DNA from: Ruminococcus sp.
GTDB lineage: Bacteria; Bacillota; Clostridia; Oscillospirales; Ruminococcaceae
DNA: 64,000 nt
NCBI GenBank assembly: GCA_020860605.1
Contig: JAJBTZ010000045.1
Span: 1 to 64,000 of the forward strand
Reading direction: 5' to 3'
Shown: one piece after another, positions 1 through 7,735 of the stretch
How the letters are laid out: each line of letters starts with the position of its first letter
How positions within the stretch are numbered: position 1 is the stretch's first letter
Position numbers and translations under genes: made by a program
Notes under the pieces: generated by a model
The model's input: only the letters and a program-made list of their open reading frames with translations
What the model was told of the DNA's origin: nothing
Database searches by the model: none

Positions 1-838
1 GGTCTGTAATGCCTTTTTGCTTTACAGGCTTGCTGGTACAAGCAGCGAAGCGGTAGGGCTTGTCGAGGCTCTTGGAGATCTCGATGAGGCTGTCAATCGT
101 CTCGAAGGACTGGGTGTAGACCGATGTTGGGGTTCGCTTTTCGCCGACTGGGAGCGTTACGGAAACGCTGACCTCCACGCTGTCGCTGAGCATCTGGCGA
201 ATCATCGAGAGCTCATCCTGAGAGAAGTTGTTGAAGCGGTCGATATATATGTATTTATTACTGAAGGTTTCCGAGATTTCCGCAGAAACGGCTCCGGCTG
301 AGATGATGGAGCTTTCGTCGCGAAGGCCTCGTTCGGAGAGCTTTTTCTGGTACTCTTCATAGATTACGGCGATGTCGAAAAGCTTGTCGCCAGCGGTGCC
401 TTCGATTCGCTCGGCAACCTGGTAGAGCTGCTCGACTGTCGTCTCGGAGCGGATGAGGGATTCGAGAGTCGTGCCGATTTCGGCGATGAAGGCGGGTTTG
501 TCCAGGAATCTTGATAGGGCTTTCAGGGATTTCTGGCGACGGACTTCCTTCAGAGTGAGATAAATTATCGGGATCTTCTCTTCCGAGCGCATAAGGGAAC
601 CGCCGTTTTGGGGGCTATGGGAAAGGATTTCCTCCGAAAGCCTTAGGAAGCTCTTGACCTCGACGCGGTTGAAGGCCCTGGCGCCAAGCTCCTCGTAGAG
701 CTTCTTGTCGAACTCGAAGGAGAACTGGTCTGGGATGACGCAGAGGACTTCCCTGCCCTCTTCAAGCAGGCTCCTGATTTCTTTTGCATACATTTCGATT
801 TTTTCGTTGGGGTATCCGCCGGTTACAATTCTCAGCAT
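1..838 (-). CDS. addB: AddB, ATP-dependent nuclease subunit B (N-terminal part, cut by window edge)
   Basis: AddB is the partner of AddA in the AddAB helicase-nuclease that resects double-strand breaks (RecBCD counterpart). About 279 codons are visible; the frame is still open at base 1, so the rest, including the C-terminal nuclease and Fe-S cysteines known in the family, lies outside. The start ATG at 838 follows AAAGGAGC. The N-terminus (MLRIVTGGYPNEK) and the segment VIPDQFSFE at residues 35-43 match the AddB N-terminal pattern. It is the last gene seen in the leftward operon from about 6.0 kb; the hairpin cluster at 896-991 separates it from spoIIR. Confidence 0.85.
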   Translation of the reverse strand, partial: MLRIVTGGYPNEKIEMYAKEIRSLLEEGREVLCVIPDQFSFEFDKKLYEELGARAFNRVEVKSFLRLSEEILSHSPQNGGSLMRSEEKIPIIYLTLKEVRRQKSLKALSRFLDKPAFIAEIGTTLESLIRSETTVEQLYQVAERIEGTAGDKLFDIAVIYEEYQKKLSERGLRDESSIISAGAVSAEISETFSNKYIYIDRFNNFSQDELSMIRQMLSDSVEVSVSVTLPVGEKRTPTSVYTQSFETIDSLIEISKSLDKPYRFAACTSKPVKQKGITD

Positions 839-895
839 ATCTCGAGCTCCTTTCGTGATAGTTATATTTTACAGCATGATTTGGGGGTTGTCAAT

Positions 896-991
896 GACTT
901 GGCTGGCGCCAAGTCAGCAAGTTCGGCTTTGCCGAACTTGCACCCCCCACCATCGCCGAAGGCGACGGTCCCCCTCCCCCTTCGGGGGAGG
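896..991. repeat. Cluster of four consecutive short hairpins (dispersed-repeat type)
   Basis: Four perfect inverted repeats lie end to end between addB and spoIIR: 896-903/908-915, 917-927/931-941 (11 bp), 953-957/961-965 and 973-980/984-991 (C-rich/G-rich, 8 bp). This resembles the mobile intergenic palindromes of Oscillospiraceae; related hairpins occur at 13397-13476 and 61371-61440. It might also attenuate spoIIR-addB transcription, but there is no U tract on either side. Confidence 0.6.
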
Positions 992-997
992 CTATTT

Positions 998-1591
998 TCA
1001 TTCTATCAGGGTCCTGCTCTCGGTGAAAAGGCTTCGGAGCTTCTGCCAGAGTTCATAGCAGAAGAACTTATACTGGACTTTTTCAGGGTGTTGGATGATG
1101 ATTAAATCTTCATCGTCAAGGGTGTCATCTATCGAGATTGCTCCCGAAACGCAGAGGGATGGGTAGAGGACGCACCACCAGTTTTGGCCACTCGCCTCGC
1201 CTATCAGAACGCAGAGGGCGTCGTAGTAGCCTTCGGGGAGGGTGAAGTCGTCGTAGATTCGCTCGTCGACTAATACCGTTTCGTAGGTGACGGTCACGGG
1301 TTTGGCGGTTATCGCCTCGGCGACGGTGGTGATGTCGGAGATGTGAGCGGTTATCAGGCTCACGGCTTCGGATTTAGTCTCACAGTCGGCTGTGAGGTCG
1401 CTGACGTAGGCAAGAACGGCGTCTCGGACTTCTAATTTTTCCGTCTGGTCTTCGGTGCTGTCGGAATTTGCTACCACGTGGAGACGGATCAGCTTGTCGG
1501 TGGTGGCTTCGACTTCGACTGCTCCCATTACTCCTCGGGTTATCAGGGACAGAATCAGTGCCAGCGCTATACTCAGGGTGAATTTTTTCAT
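998..1591 (-). CDS. spoIIR: SpoIIR, stage II sporulation protein R
   Basis: SpoIIR is made in the forespore, is exported, and triggers SpoIIGA to process pro-sigma-E in the mother cell. The 197-residue protein has an N-terminal hydrophobic export segment (residues 1-24), the family motif LIRLHVVANSD at about 34-44 and the NWWCVLYPSLC signature at 137-147. I chose the ATG at 1591 (MKKFTLS), which follows AAAGGCGGG and gives a proper signal sequence; an in-frame ATG 14 codons upstream lacks one. It sits between an mreB paralogue and addB. A forespore promoter could not be picked out by eye. Confidence 0.9.
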   Translation of the reverse strand: MKKFTLSIALALILSLITRGVMGAVEVEATTDKLIRLHVVANSDSTEDQTEKLEVRDAVLAYVSDLTADCETKSEAVSLITAHISDITTVAEAITAKPVTVTYETVLVDERIYDDFTLPEGYYDALCVLIGEASGQNWWCVLYPSLCVSGAISIDDTLDDEDLIIIQHPEKVQYKFFCYELWQKLRSLFTESRTLIE

Positions 1592-1669
1592 GGAATCCCG
1601 CCTTTCGGAAGGATTATTGGCAGGAATTGGCATGAATATTCACGAAAAATGACCCGCTTGGGTTGCGGG

Positions 1670-2677
1670 TCAGAATACTGAGACTTTTTCGAAGCCGTTG
1701 CGGAGTTTGTCCTGCATTGAGAATACCCGATAGGTTCCCCTTGCGACACAGCCGAGGGGGTCTTCGGCTACATGGCAGCGGACGCCTGTCTCTCGGGTTA
1801 TGTATAAATCCAGGCCTTTTATGAGGGAGCCTCCGCCTGTCAGGATGATTCCTGACTCCATGATGTCGCCTGCTAATTCTGGCGGAGTCTTCTCAAAAAC
1901 TGACATGATAGCTGTGATTATCGTATCGATGTTTTCCTGAATTGCCATCGTGATGTCCTGCTCGCTCACCTTCACCGAGGCTGGGAGGCCGTTTATCAGG
2001 CTTCGGCCTGTCACGGTCGTGGTCGGTTCATCGGAGGACCAGAAGACGTTGGCGGTGCTGATTTTCAGGTCCTCGGCTGCTTTTTCGCCTATCAGGAGGC
2101 GATGTTTGTCGGCGATGTATTTGGCGATCGACTTATCCAGTACGTTTCCGGCACACTTTACTGAAGCGGAGGCGACTACTCCTCCTAAAGAGGTCACGGC
2201 TATATCGGTTGTTCCTCCTCCGATGTCTACTACCATCTGGCCGTAGGGCTTCAGGATGTCAGCACCGGCGCCTAAGAGGGCCGCGACGGGTTCCTCTATA
2301 AGGTAAACGGTTCTGGCTCCGGCGGAAACGGCGCTTTCGACGACTGCTTTTCGCTCGACTGTTGTGATGCCTGAAGGGACACACATGACGATTCGAGGGT
2401 TGATCAGGCGGTGGCCGATGACCTTTAAGATACAGAGGCGGATGAGCTCCTGAGCCATGTCGTTGTTGGAGATTACGCCGTCCTTCAGGGGCTTGATTAC
2501 GGCGATGTGTGGTGGATTCCGGCCTATCATCTTGTAGGCTTCGGTACCAAAAGCCACGACTTCCTCCGTGTTGCGGTTGAAGGCTATTACAGTCGGCTCG
2601 TTGAGGACCGCCTTGCCGTGGGTCATGATGATTATGTTTGCTGTTCCAAGGTCTATTCCAAGATCAAGCCTCGACAT
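1670..2677 (-). CDS. MreB/Mbl-family actin-like protein
   Basis: Actin-fold cytoskeletal ATPase of 335 residues that would guide cell-wall synthesis. Seen: phosphate-1 motif GIDLGTANI near residue 7, phosphate-2 motif DIGGGTTDIAV near 158 and the adenosine motif ILTGGGSLIKG near 286, all intact. ATG at 2677 follows AAAAAGGAGGTG. It lies between comFC and spoIIR rather than in an mreBCD cluster, so it is probably a paralogue (Mbl or MreBH type); which one cannot be told from sequence alone. Placement beside spoIIR is compatible with a role in sporulation but does not prove it. Confidence 0.88.
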   Translation of the reverse strand: MSRLDLGIDLGTANIIIMTHGKAVLNEPTVIAFNRNTEEVVAFGTEAYKMIGRNPPHIAVIKPLKDGVISNNDMAQELIRLCILKVIGHRLINPRIVMCVPSGITTVERKAVVESAVSAGARTVYLIEEPVAALLGAGADILKPYGQMVVDIGGGTTDIAVTSLGGVVASASVKCAGNVLDKSIAKYIADKHRLLIGEKAAEDLKISTANVFWSSDEPTTTVTGRSLINGLPASVKVSEQDITMAIQENIDTIITAIMSVFEKTPPELAGDIMESGIILTGGGSLIKGLDLYITRETGVRCHVAEDPLGCVARGTYRVFSMQDKLRNGFEKVSVF

Positions 2678-2700
2678 GGGGCACCTCCTTTTTAATCTGT

Positions 2701-3384
2701 TTAATCTGCTAATTGAGCGAGAACGGCACAATAGACCTTCTCGGCTCCCCTGTTCTTGAGGACACGGGCACACTCGGAAAGAGTGCTGCCACTCGTGATG
2801 ATGTCGTCACACAGGAGGATCGTTTTGCCGGTGAGGTCCATGCGGTTACGGCCAGATTTATATACTTTCGATGCAAGGATTTTTCGCTGCTCGAGCGACT
2901 GCTCGTGCTGAGCCTTGCGGGTGTGTTTCTTTTTGATGAGATTTTTGGTGACGGGGAGACCGATTTCTTTCGAGAGAAGATTCGCAATTATCTCCGCCTG
3001 ATTGTAGCCGTATCTGTTCTTTCGAGCCCTTGCCATCGGGACGAAGGTGATCATGTCACACTCAGACACTATTCCTGCCCGGAAGAGGTTGTCACGAAGC
3101 TCAGGGATCAGGTACTTCGCAGCGTTTTCACCGTAGTGGTACTTGAGTCTGAGAACTCCGTCGCGGATGGTTCCGTCGTAGCTGCCGGCTGCTACACAGC
3201 CTGAGAAGTTCACTTCACCAACGCTCAAGTACAGAGGAAACTGCCTCTTCGAGCGCTCGATTTCACGGTCAACTCTCCCTGAGCATCTTGCACAGACGAG
3301 CTTGTCGTGCTGGATGACGGCTCCGCAGAAACCGCAGCGGTTCGGGTAGACGATGCTTAGGAGCCTGCTCGCGACTTTATTCAT
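2701..3384 (-). CDS. comFC: ComF family phosphoribosyltransferase-like protein
   Basis: ComFC-type protein (227 aa) linked to DNA uptake and recombination. An N-terminal zinc ribbon is visible (C17xxC20 and C31xxC34), followed by a phosphoribosyltransferase fold with the PRPP-binding signature ILLCDDIITSGST near residues 195-207. The ATG at 3384 overlaps the last codons of recD2 (stop at 3377), indicating translational coupling, and mreB follows 23 bp downstream. An upstream in-frame ATG at 3438 lies well inside recD2 and is not needed for the fold. Confidence 0.88.
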   Translation of the reverse strand: MNKVASRLLSIVYPNRCGFCGAVIQHDKLVCARCSGRVDREIERSKRQFPLYLSVGEVNFSGCVAAGSYDGTIRDGVLRLKYHYGENAAKYLIPELRDNLFRAGIVSECDMITFVPMARARKNRYGYNQAEIIANLLSKEIGLPVTKNLIKKKHTRKAQHEQSLEQRKILASKVYKSGRNRMDLTGKTILLCDDIITSGSTLSECARVLKNRGAEKVYCAVLAQLAD

Positions 3385-5623
3385 CGTTGGCCTCTTCCTC
3401 CGAGCCCTTAAAGCTGTCCTGGCGGAGCATGTCCTCAAGGCAGGTGTAGCGGTTCATTCGGATGTTGTTCTTTATCATGAATTCAAGGCGCTTGGCGGAA
3501 CCGACTATTACCAGAAGCTTTTTTGCTCTCGTGACTGCTGTATAGAGAAGATTTCGGAAATAGAGACGGTCATAGCCTCCCAAGATTGGGATTATGACTG
3601 CATCGAACTCGCAGCCCTGGCTTTTATGTACGGTGGCTGCATAGGAGAGCTCGAGGTTATCGAGGTTCTTCGTGTCGTACTTGCAAATTCTGCCGTCGAA
3701 ATCGATCTCCATCACACCTAAGATGCCGTTCAGCTTCGTGATGACGCCGATGTCGCCGTTGAAAATGCCGGTGCCATCCTCCTTGTCCTTCTTCCACTCG
3801 AGGTCGTAGTCGTTCTTCACCTGCATGACCTTGTCGCCGAGACGGAAGGTGTATAAGGGCGTTTTTATCTCGGATTTCTCATAAGATGGCGGATTCAATT
3901 CAGCTTGGAGACGCTTGTTGAGCTCCACGGTGCCTAACGGGCCCTTTCTTGTGGGTGTGAGGACTTGGATGTCGTCAATTGGAGAAAAACCGTAGGTTTT
4001 CGGGAGACGGTTGAGGCAGAGGTCGACCGTCAGCTCAGCACAGCTCTCGAAATCGAGGCGCTGCATGAAGAAGAAATCGCTGTTGTTTCGGCTTAAATCA
4101 GGCATTTCGCCCTTGACGATTTTATGAGCGTTTGTGACGATGGCACTCTGGCTTGCCTGGCGGAAAATCTCGGTCAGGGCGATTACGGGGACGGTGCCAC
4201 TCTTGATGATATCGTGAAGGAGATTTCCTGCTCCTACGCTTGGGAGCTGGTCGCTGTCGCCGACCATGATTAGCTTACAGTTTATCTTGGTTGCCCGAAG
4301 GAGTGACTCGAACAGGAGAACGTCGACCATCGACATTTCGTCGACGACAAGGGCGTCACAATCAAGGAGGTTTTCCTCGTCATGTTCAAAACGGAACTGA
4401 TCGTTGACGGAAGGGATTACTCCTAAAAGCCTATGGATCGTCTTCGCTTCCCTGCCAGTGAGCTCCGATGCCCGCTTGGCTGCTCTGCCTGTCGGGGCGC
4501 AGATGTAAACCTGCTGGCCTTGCTGCTCTAAGAGGGAGATTATTGCATTCAGGGTTGTCGTCTTGCCGGTTCCGGGGCCACCTGTCAGAACCATGAAGCC
4601 CTTTGATAGGGCTGTGTTGATGGCGAGGCGCTGCTTTTCTTCATATGTAATATTGAACTCTTCCTCGGCGAGGTCTATTACCTCATCATAGTTGATTCCC
4701 GTGTCGAATGCAAGGGAATTCATGATGGAAAGTCTGCGGGAGATATAGTCCTCGGCGGTGAAGTACTCTTTCAGCATCACGTACTGCTTGCCTTTTTTCA
4801 CGTATATGTAAAGGTATTCGTCCTCCGCTTCGGAGACGATCGTTTTATTAATCAGGTCTTTTTCGCATTTTAAGAAGCTCGAAGCGACGTCAATGAGTTT
4901 GTCTTTGGGGAGACAGGTGTGGCCCGAGAGGGCGTTTTCGTTTAGGATATATTTAATTCCGGCGGAAAGTCTTAAATAATTGTCGGGAGCGATGCCCTTG
5001 TCCTTCGCAATTTCCTCGGCAGTCATGAACGGGAGCTCGACGCCTGCGCCACAGAGGATATAGGGGTTATGCTCGATCATCGAGATGGTCTTGTCGCCGT
5101 ACTTTTTCCAGGCTTTGACGCCATATGTCGTCGGTGTGCCGAGCTTCGAGAAGTAGCCGATGACGTTTCGGAAGCCGATTACCTTCAGGAATTCCTCCGA
5201 GTATTTCTTCGCCTTCGTTTCGGTGATGCCGTTCACTTCGGTGAGGCGTTCGGGGTGCTTTTCTAAGATATCGAGAGTTTCGGCGCCGAATTTCTTGACG
5301 AGAGCCTTTGCAGCGACTGGGCCGATGCCCTTGACAACTCCGCTCGCTAAGTATCTCTGGATCTGAGAGACTTCGACTGGGAGTGAGCGGACACAGCTTG
5401 CAGCCTTGAACTGGTGGCCGAACTTCGGATGCTCGGAGAAGGTGCCGGTTAATTCCAGCTCCTCCCCTTCATCCACGTTTCCGAGGTCTCCGACAACTGT
5501 TAATAGCTCGTCGCCTAAGTCAAGGGTGATGACGGCAAAGCCGGTGTCGTCGTTGCGATAAGTCACGCTGTCGATGCTGCCGGATATCTTCACTTCATTT
5601 GACTTTGCCGATGGCTGTGCCAT
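3377..5623 (-). CDS. recD2: RecD2 (YrrC-type) ATP-dependent DNA helicase
   Basis: Superfamily 1B 5'-3' DNA helicase of 748 residues, full length for RecD2 (the form found without RecBC). N-terminal OB-like region (about 10-85), tandem helix-hairpin-helix with VKGIGPVAAKALV at 97-109, Walker A GGPGTGKTT at 348-356, Walker B LVVDEMSMV, and the C-terminal motif YAATVHKSQGCEF. RecD2 is known to act in DNA repair and replication-fork restart. Start ATG at 5623 follows AGGGAAGTG and lies 12 bp after the upstream small gene; comFC overlaps its 3' end. Confidence 0.95.
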   Translation of the reverse strand: MAQPSAKSNEVKISGSIDSVTYRNDDTGFAVITLDLGDELLTVVGDLGNVDEGEELELTGTFSEHPKFGHQFKAASCVRSLPVEVSQIQRYLASGVVKGIGPVAAKALVKKFGAETLDILEKHPERLTEVNGITETKAKKYSEEFLKVIGFRNVIGYFSKLGTPTTYGVKAWKKYGDKTISMIEHNPYILCGAGVELPFMTAEEIAKDKGIAPDNYLRLSAGIKYILNENALSGHTCLPKDKLIDVASSFLKCEKDLINKTIVSEAEDEYLYIYVKKGKQYVMLKEYFTAEDYISRRLSIMNSLAFDTGINYDEVIDLAEEEFNITYEEKQRLAINTALSKGFMVLTGGPGTGKTTTLNAIISLLEQQGQQVYICAPTGRAAKRASELTGREAKTIHRLLGVIPSVNDQFRFEHDEENLLDCDALVVDEMSMVDVLLFESLLRATKINCKLIMVGDSDQLPSVGAGNLLHDIIKSGTVPVIALTEIFRQASQSAIVTNAHKIVKGEMPDLSRNNSDFFFMQRLDFESCAELTVDLCLNRLPKTYGFSPIDDIQVLTPTRKGPLGTVELNKRLQAELNPPSYEKSEIKTPLYTFRLGDKVMQVKNDYDLEWKKDKEDGTGIFNGDIGVITKLNGILGVMEIDFDGRICKYDTKNLDNLELSYAATVHKSQGCEFDAVIIPILGGYDRLYFRNLLYTAVTRAKKLLVIVGSAKRLEFMIKNNIRMNRYTCLEDMLRQDSFKGSEEEANDE

Positions 5624-5635
5624 GTTGTCACTTCC

Positions 5636-5938
5636 CTACTCAATTTCGAATGCGTTTCCCATCTTTTTCTGAAGGCTTTCGAGCCACTTTTGCGATTCGT
5701 CTGTCCTGACTGAGTCCACGACAATAAGCCTTGCCTTGCAGTCTCTGACTGCCTTCGACTCTTTCAGCTTTTCTACAAGCCATTCGAAGCACTCGCAGTC
5801 CGACTCGAAATATATTCTGATTTCGGCTTGGGGCTTAAGGGTCGTCTCTTTACGGCAGAAATGCTCGTTGATGAGCTCGACTGCCAGAAAAACTACCAGA
5901 ACCAACGCCAAACCTATTGCTAACTTGATAAGTACCAT
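5636..5938 (-). CDS. Small membrane-anchored protein, unknown function
   Basis: A 100-residue protein I do not recognise. Residues 2-22 form one hydrophobic helix, followed by a soluble domain with the short segment ESDCECFEWL and a predicted alpha/beta pattern (ARLIVVDS). ATG at 5938 follows GGAGGAGTC. First gene of the recD2-comFC-mreB-spoIIR operon, just downstream of the promoter at 6003-6031. The two nearby cysteines (CEC) might be redox or metal active; that is speculation. Confidence 0.7.
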   Translation of the reverse strand: MVLIKLAIGLALVLVVFLAVELINEHFCRKETTLKPQAEIRIYFESDCECFEWLVEKLKESKAVRDCKARLIVVDSVRTDESQKWLESLQKKMGNAFEIE

Positions 5939-6002
5939 TCTGACTCCTCCATATACTTTGTTATTCCCAAAGTATGCCGGGTCGTCAGAACGCGTTACTG
6001 AA

Positions 6003-6031
6003 ATTATACTACTTTGTTCTTAGGTTTGCAA
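6003..6031 (-). promoter_or_regulatory. Sigma-A promoter for the 5938-to-addB operon
   Basis: On the minus strand TTGCAA (6031-6026), a 17-bp spacer and TATAAT (6008-6003). Expected start of transcription near 5996, just ahead of the ATG at 5938. The -35 box touches the stop codon of the upstream small gene. Confidence 0.8.
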
Positions 6032-6211
6032 TCATTTTTTGTTGGCGTCAACCTCATCTCTTGCCAGAAGGATGTTTTCCTCTGAGCGATTATAAACCCT
6101 GCCGTTTTCGTCGGTGTAGTTGTCCACTATTGTGTTCTCTTTGAAAACTGGGATCACTTCGCCTTTCGGCTTGTAGATTCGGATATTTTCGCCTTTTTTG
6201 ATTTTCTTCAT
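6032..6211 (-). CDS. Small basic/acidic protein, unknown
   Basis: A 59-residue soluble protein (MKKIKKGENIRIYK...) with no recognised domain; the N-terminus is basic and the rest mostly charged and polar. The ATG at 6211 is chosen over the in-frame ATG at 6226 because GGAGG at that upstream ATG is exactly the Shine-Dalgarno sequence for 6211. Stop at 6032 abuts the operon promoter. No promoter of its own stood out. Confidence 0.6.
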   Translation of the reverse strand: MKKIKKGENIRIYKPKGEVIPVFKENTIVDNYTDENGRVYNRSEENILLARDEVDANKK

Positions 6212-6274
6212 GGTTTTAGCCTCCATTTCTACGACTATTTTGCCCGAATAGGACAGAAAAATTCTATTTGTGCA

Positions 6275-6303
6275 TTGTACTTTTCGGGAAAATGATATAT
6301 AAT
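6275..6303 (+). promoter_or_regulatory. Sigma-A promoter for the 6337 membrane protein
   Basis: TTGTAC (6275-6280), 17-bp spacer, TATAAT (6298-6303). It excludes the in-frame ATG at 6268 as a start, since transcription should begin near 6310, and supports the TTG at 6337. Confidence 0.8.
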
Positions 6304-6336
6304 GGAGGTACTACTTTTCTCAAGGGTGATGATATC

Positions 6337-6903
6337 TTGAATAAACCTAAACTTTTAGCTCAATCGGCTCTATACCTTATTGTTTGTGAGCTTGCCTCAT
6401 TTGTTATTGTCATGTTCTTCCCGATGGCTTATCAGAGTATCGGAGTTGGGATGAGCATTGTTTTCGGCATCTGCTCAACTGGCGCCTGCGTCGCTCTCTA
6501 TGGCGACTTCTGCTCGAAGGCTGGCAGAAAGGCCGGCATCAAGGATTCGAGACTCGAAGGGGTCGACAACTCCTACTTCGGATTCTTTATGGGGCTTGTG
6601 CCGACTGGGATTAACTATATTTTCGTGATTCTCGTCTATCTCTCGAAGTTCGGGGTTGTGTCCTATGACTTCTACCCGTGGTATAAGACTTTGGCGTTCT
6701 ACTTCATGCCCTGGACCTACTTATTTGCTCCGAATACTCTGGTTGACGGCGTCAGCACCACTGTCGCTGCGGTTGATTTGCCTTGGTATGGGATGCTTGT
6801 TATTACGATTTTACCGCTTGTGTTCCTGTTCACATGCTATTTTTCGTTCTATGTCGGTTATAAGAACTACGACATGAAGTCGAAGATTGTTTACGGGAAA
6901 TAA
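6337..6903 (+). CDS. Polytopic membrane protein, unknown function
   Basis: A 188-residue integral membrane protein with about four hydrophobic helices (residues roughly 10-32, 36-56, 85-110 and 150-178). No family recognised. The start is taken as TTG at 6337, seven bases after AAGGGTGA and downstream of the promoter; the ATG at 6268 lies upstream of that promoter. It precedes cwlD by 74 bp and may be cotranscribed with it. A conserved-looking segment PWYKTLAFYFMPWTY lies in the third quarter. Confidence 0.7.
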   Translation: MNKPKLLAQSALYLIVCELASFVIVMFFPMAYQSIGVGMSIVFGICSTGACVALYGDFCSKAGRKAGIKDSRLEGVDNSYFGFFMGLVPTGINYIFVILVYLSKFGVVSYDFYPWYKTLAFYFMPWTYLFAPNTLVDGVSTTVAAVDLPWYGMLVITILPLVFLFTCYFSFYVGYKNYDMKSKIVYGK

Positions 6904-6915
6904 AGAATAAAACAT

Positions 6916-6977
6916 AAGACAACCTCATAAGTCTATACAAAACGAGTTTTGTATAAACAGATTTTGGAGGTTTTCTT
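6916..6977 (+). promoter_or_regulatory. cwlD leader hairpins that mask the ribosome site
   Basis: AAGACAACCTC (6916-6926) can pair with GAGGTTTTCTT (6967-6977), which contains most of the cwlD Shine-Dalgarno GGAGG (10 of 11 pairs). Inside it lies a perfect 10-bp inverted repeat, 6934-6943/6946-6955. This would hold the ribosome site in a stem. Confidence 0.5.
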
Positions 6978-7715
6978 ATGTTGAAAAGGCTTTGGACTAA
7001 TCGGGTTGGTGCGCTTACGCTTATGCTTTGCGCTTTCCTGCTGGTTTTTGGATTTGTGAGTACGGCTGAGGAGCCGATTGCGGTTATTCCTGTCGACGCT
7101 GAGGCGGAAAGCGTCTATCCAACGATTATCTTAGACGCCGGTCACGGCGGAATCGACAGTGGGTGTGTGAGCATTAATGGTGTCGAAGAGAAGGATATAA
7201 ACTTAAGCATCATGCTGAAGCTTCAGGGAATGCTCGAGGCTGCGGGGTTCAAGACGATTGTCACTCGTTCCACCGACACCTCAATCCATGATCCCGGCAT
7301 AACGGGGCTTGGGAACCAGAAGAAGTCCGACATGGAGAACCGTCTGGCGATTGTGAATTCTGTAGACAACGCGATTTTTATCTCGATTCACCAGAACACT
7401 TTTACCGACTCGAAGTACTCGGGAGCGCAGATGTTTTATACTGCTGAGAGCTCCGAGAGCGCCAAGCTGGCGGGGATTCTGCAGGATAGCTTCGTGAAAT
7501 ATTTGCAGCCCGACAACGAACGGGAGACGAAGCCTGTCGGGAGCGAGATATATCTTCTCCACTTTGCTGAGTGCCCTGCTGTGATGGCGGAATGTGGGTT
7601 CCTCTCAAATCAGGAGGAAGCGGATAAACTGGAAACTGACGAATACCAGAGCGAGGTGGCGTTCACCTTATTCTCTGGGATTTTAGAATATGTCTTCTCA
7701 GACTACGGAGTCTGA
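6978..7715 (+). CDS. cwlD: CwlD-type N-acetylmuramoyl-L-alanine amidase
   Basis: Zinc amidase (Amidase_3) of 245 aa, the size of CwlD (B. subtilis about 237), which with PdaA makes muramic-delta-lactam in spore cortex so that germination enzymes can recognise it. N-terminal membrane or signal segment (residues 10-29), catalytic motif ILDAGHGGIDSG at about 51-62, second zinc region SIHQNTF and glutamate motif MAECGFLSN. ATG at 6978 follows TTTGGAGG. radA starts 20 bp downstream. Confidence 0.85.
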   Translation: MLKRLWTNRVGALTLMLCAFLLVFGFVSTAEEPIAVIPVDAEAESVYPTIILDAGHGGIDSGCVSINGVEEKDINLSIMLKLQGMLEAAGFKTIVTRSTDTSIHDPGITGLGNQKKSDMENRLAIVNSVDNAIFISIHQNTFTDSKYSGAQMFYTAESSESAKLAGILQDSFVKYLQPDNERETKPVGSEIYLLHFAECPAVMAECGFLSNQEEADKLETDEYQSEVAFTLFSGILEYVFSDYGV

Positions 7716-7735
7716 GATGGAAAGGAATGTAGAAA

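Noticed and set aside
6268-6336. Upstream ATG start for the 6337 membrane protein
   Set aside because: It lies upstream of the predicted transcription start of a consensus promoter and has no ribosome site.
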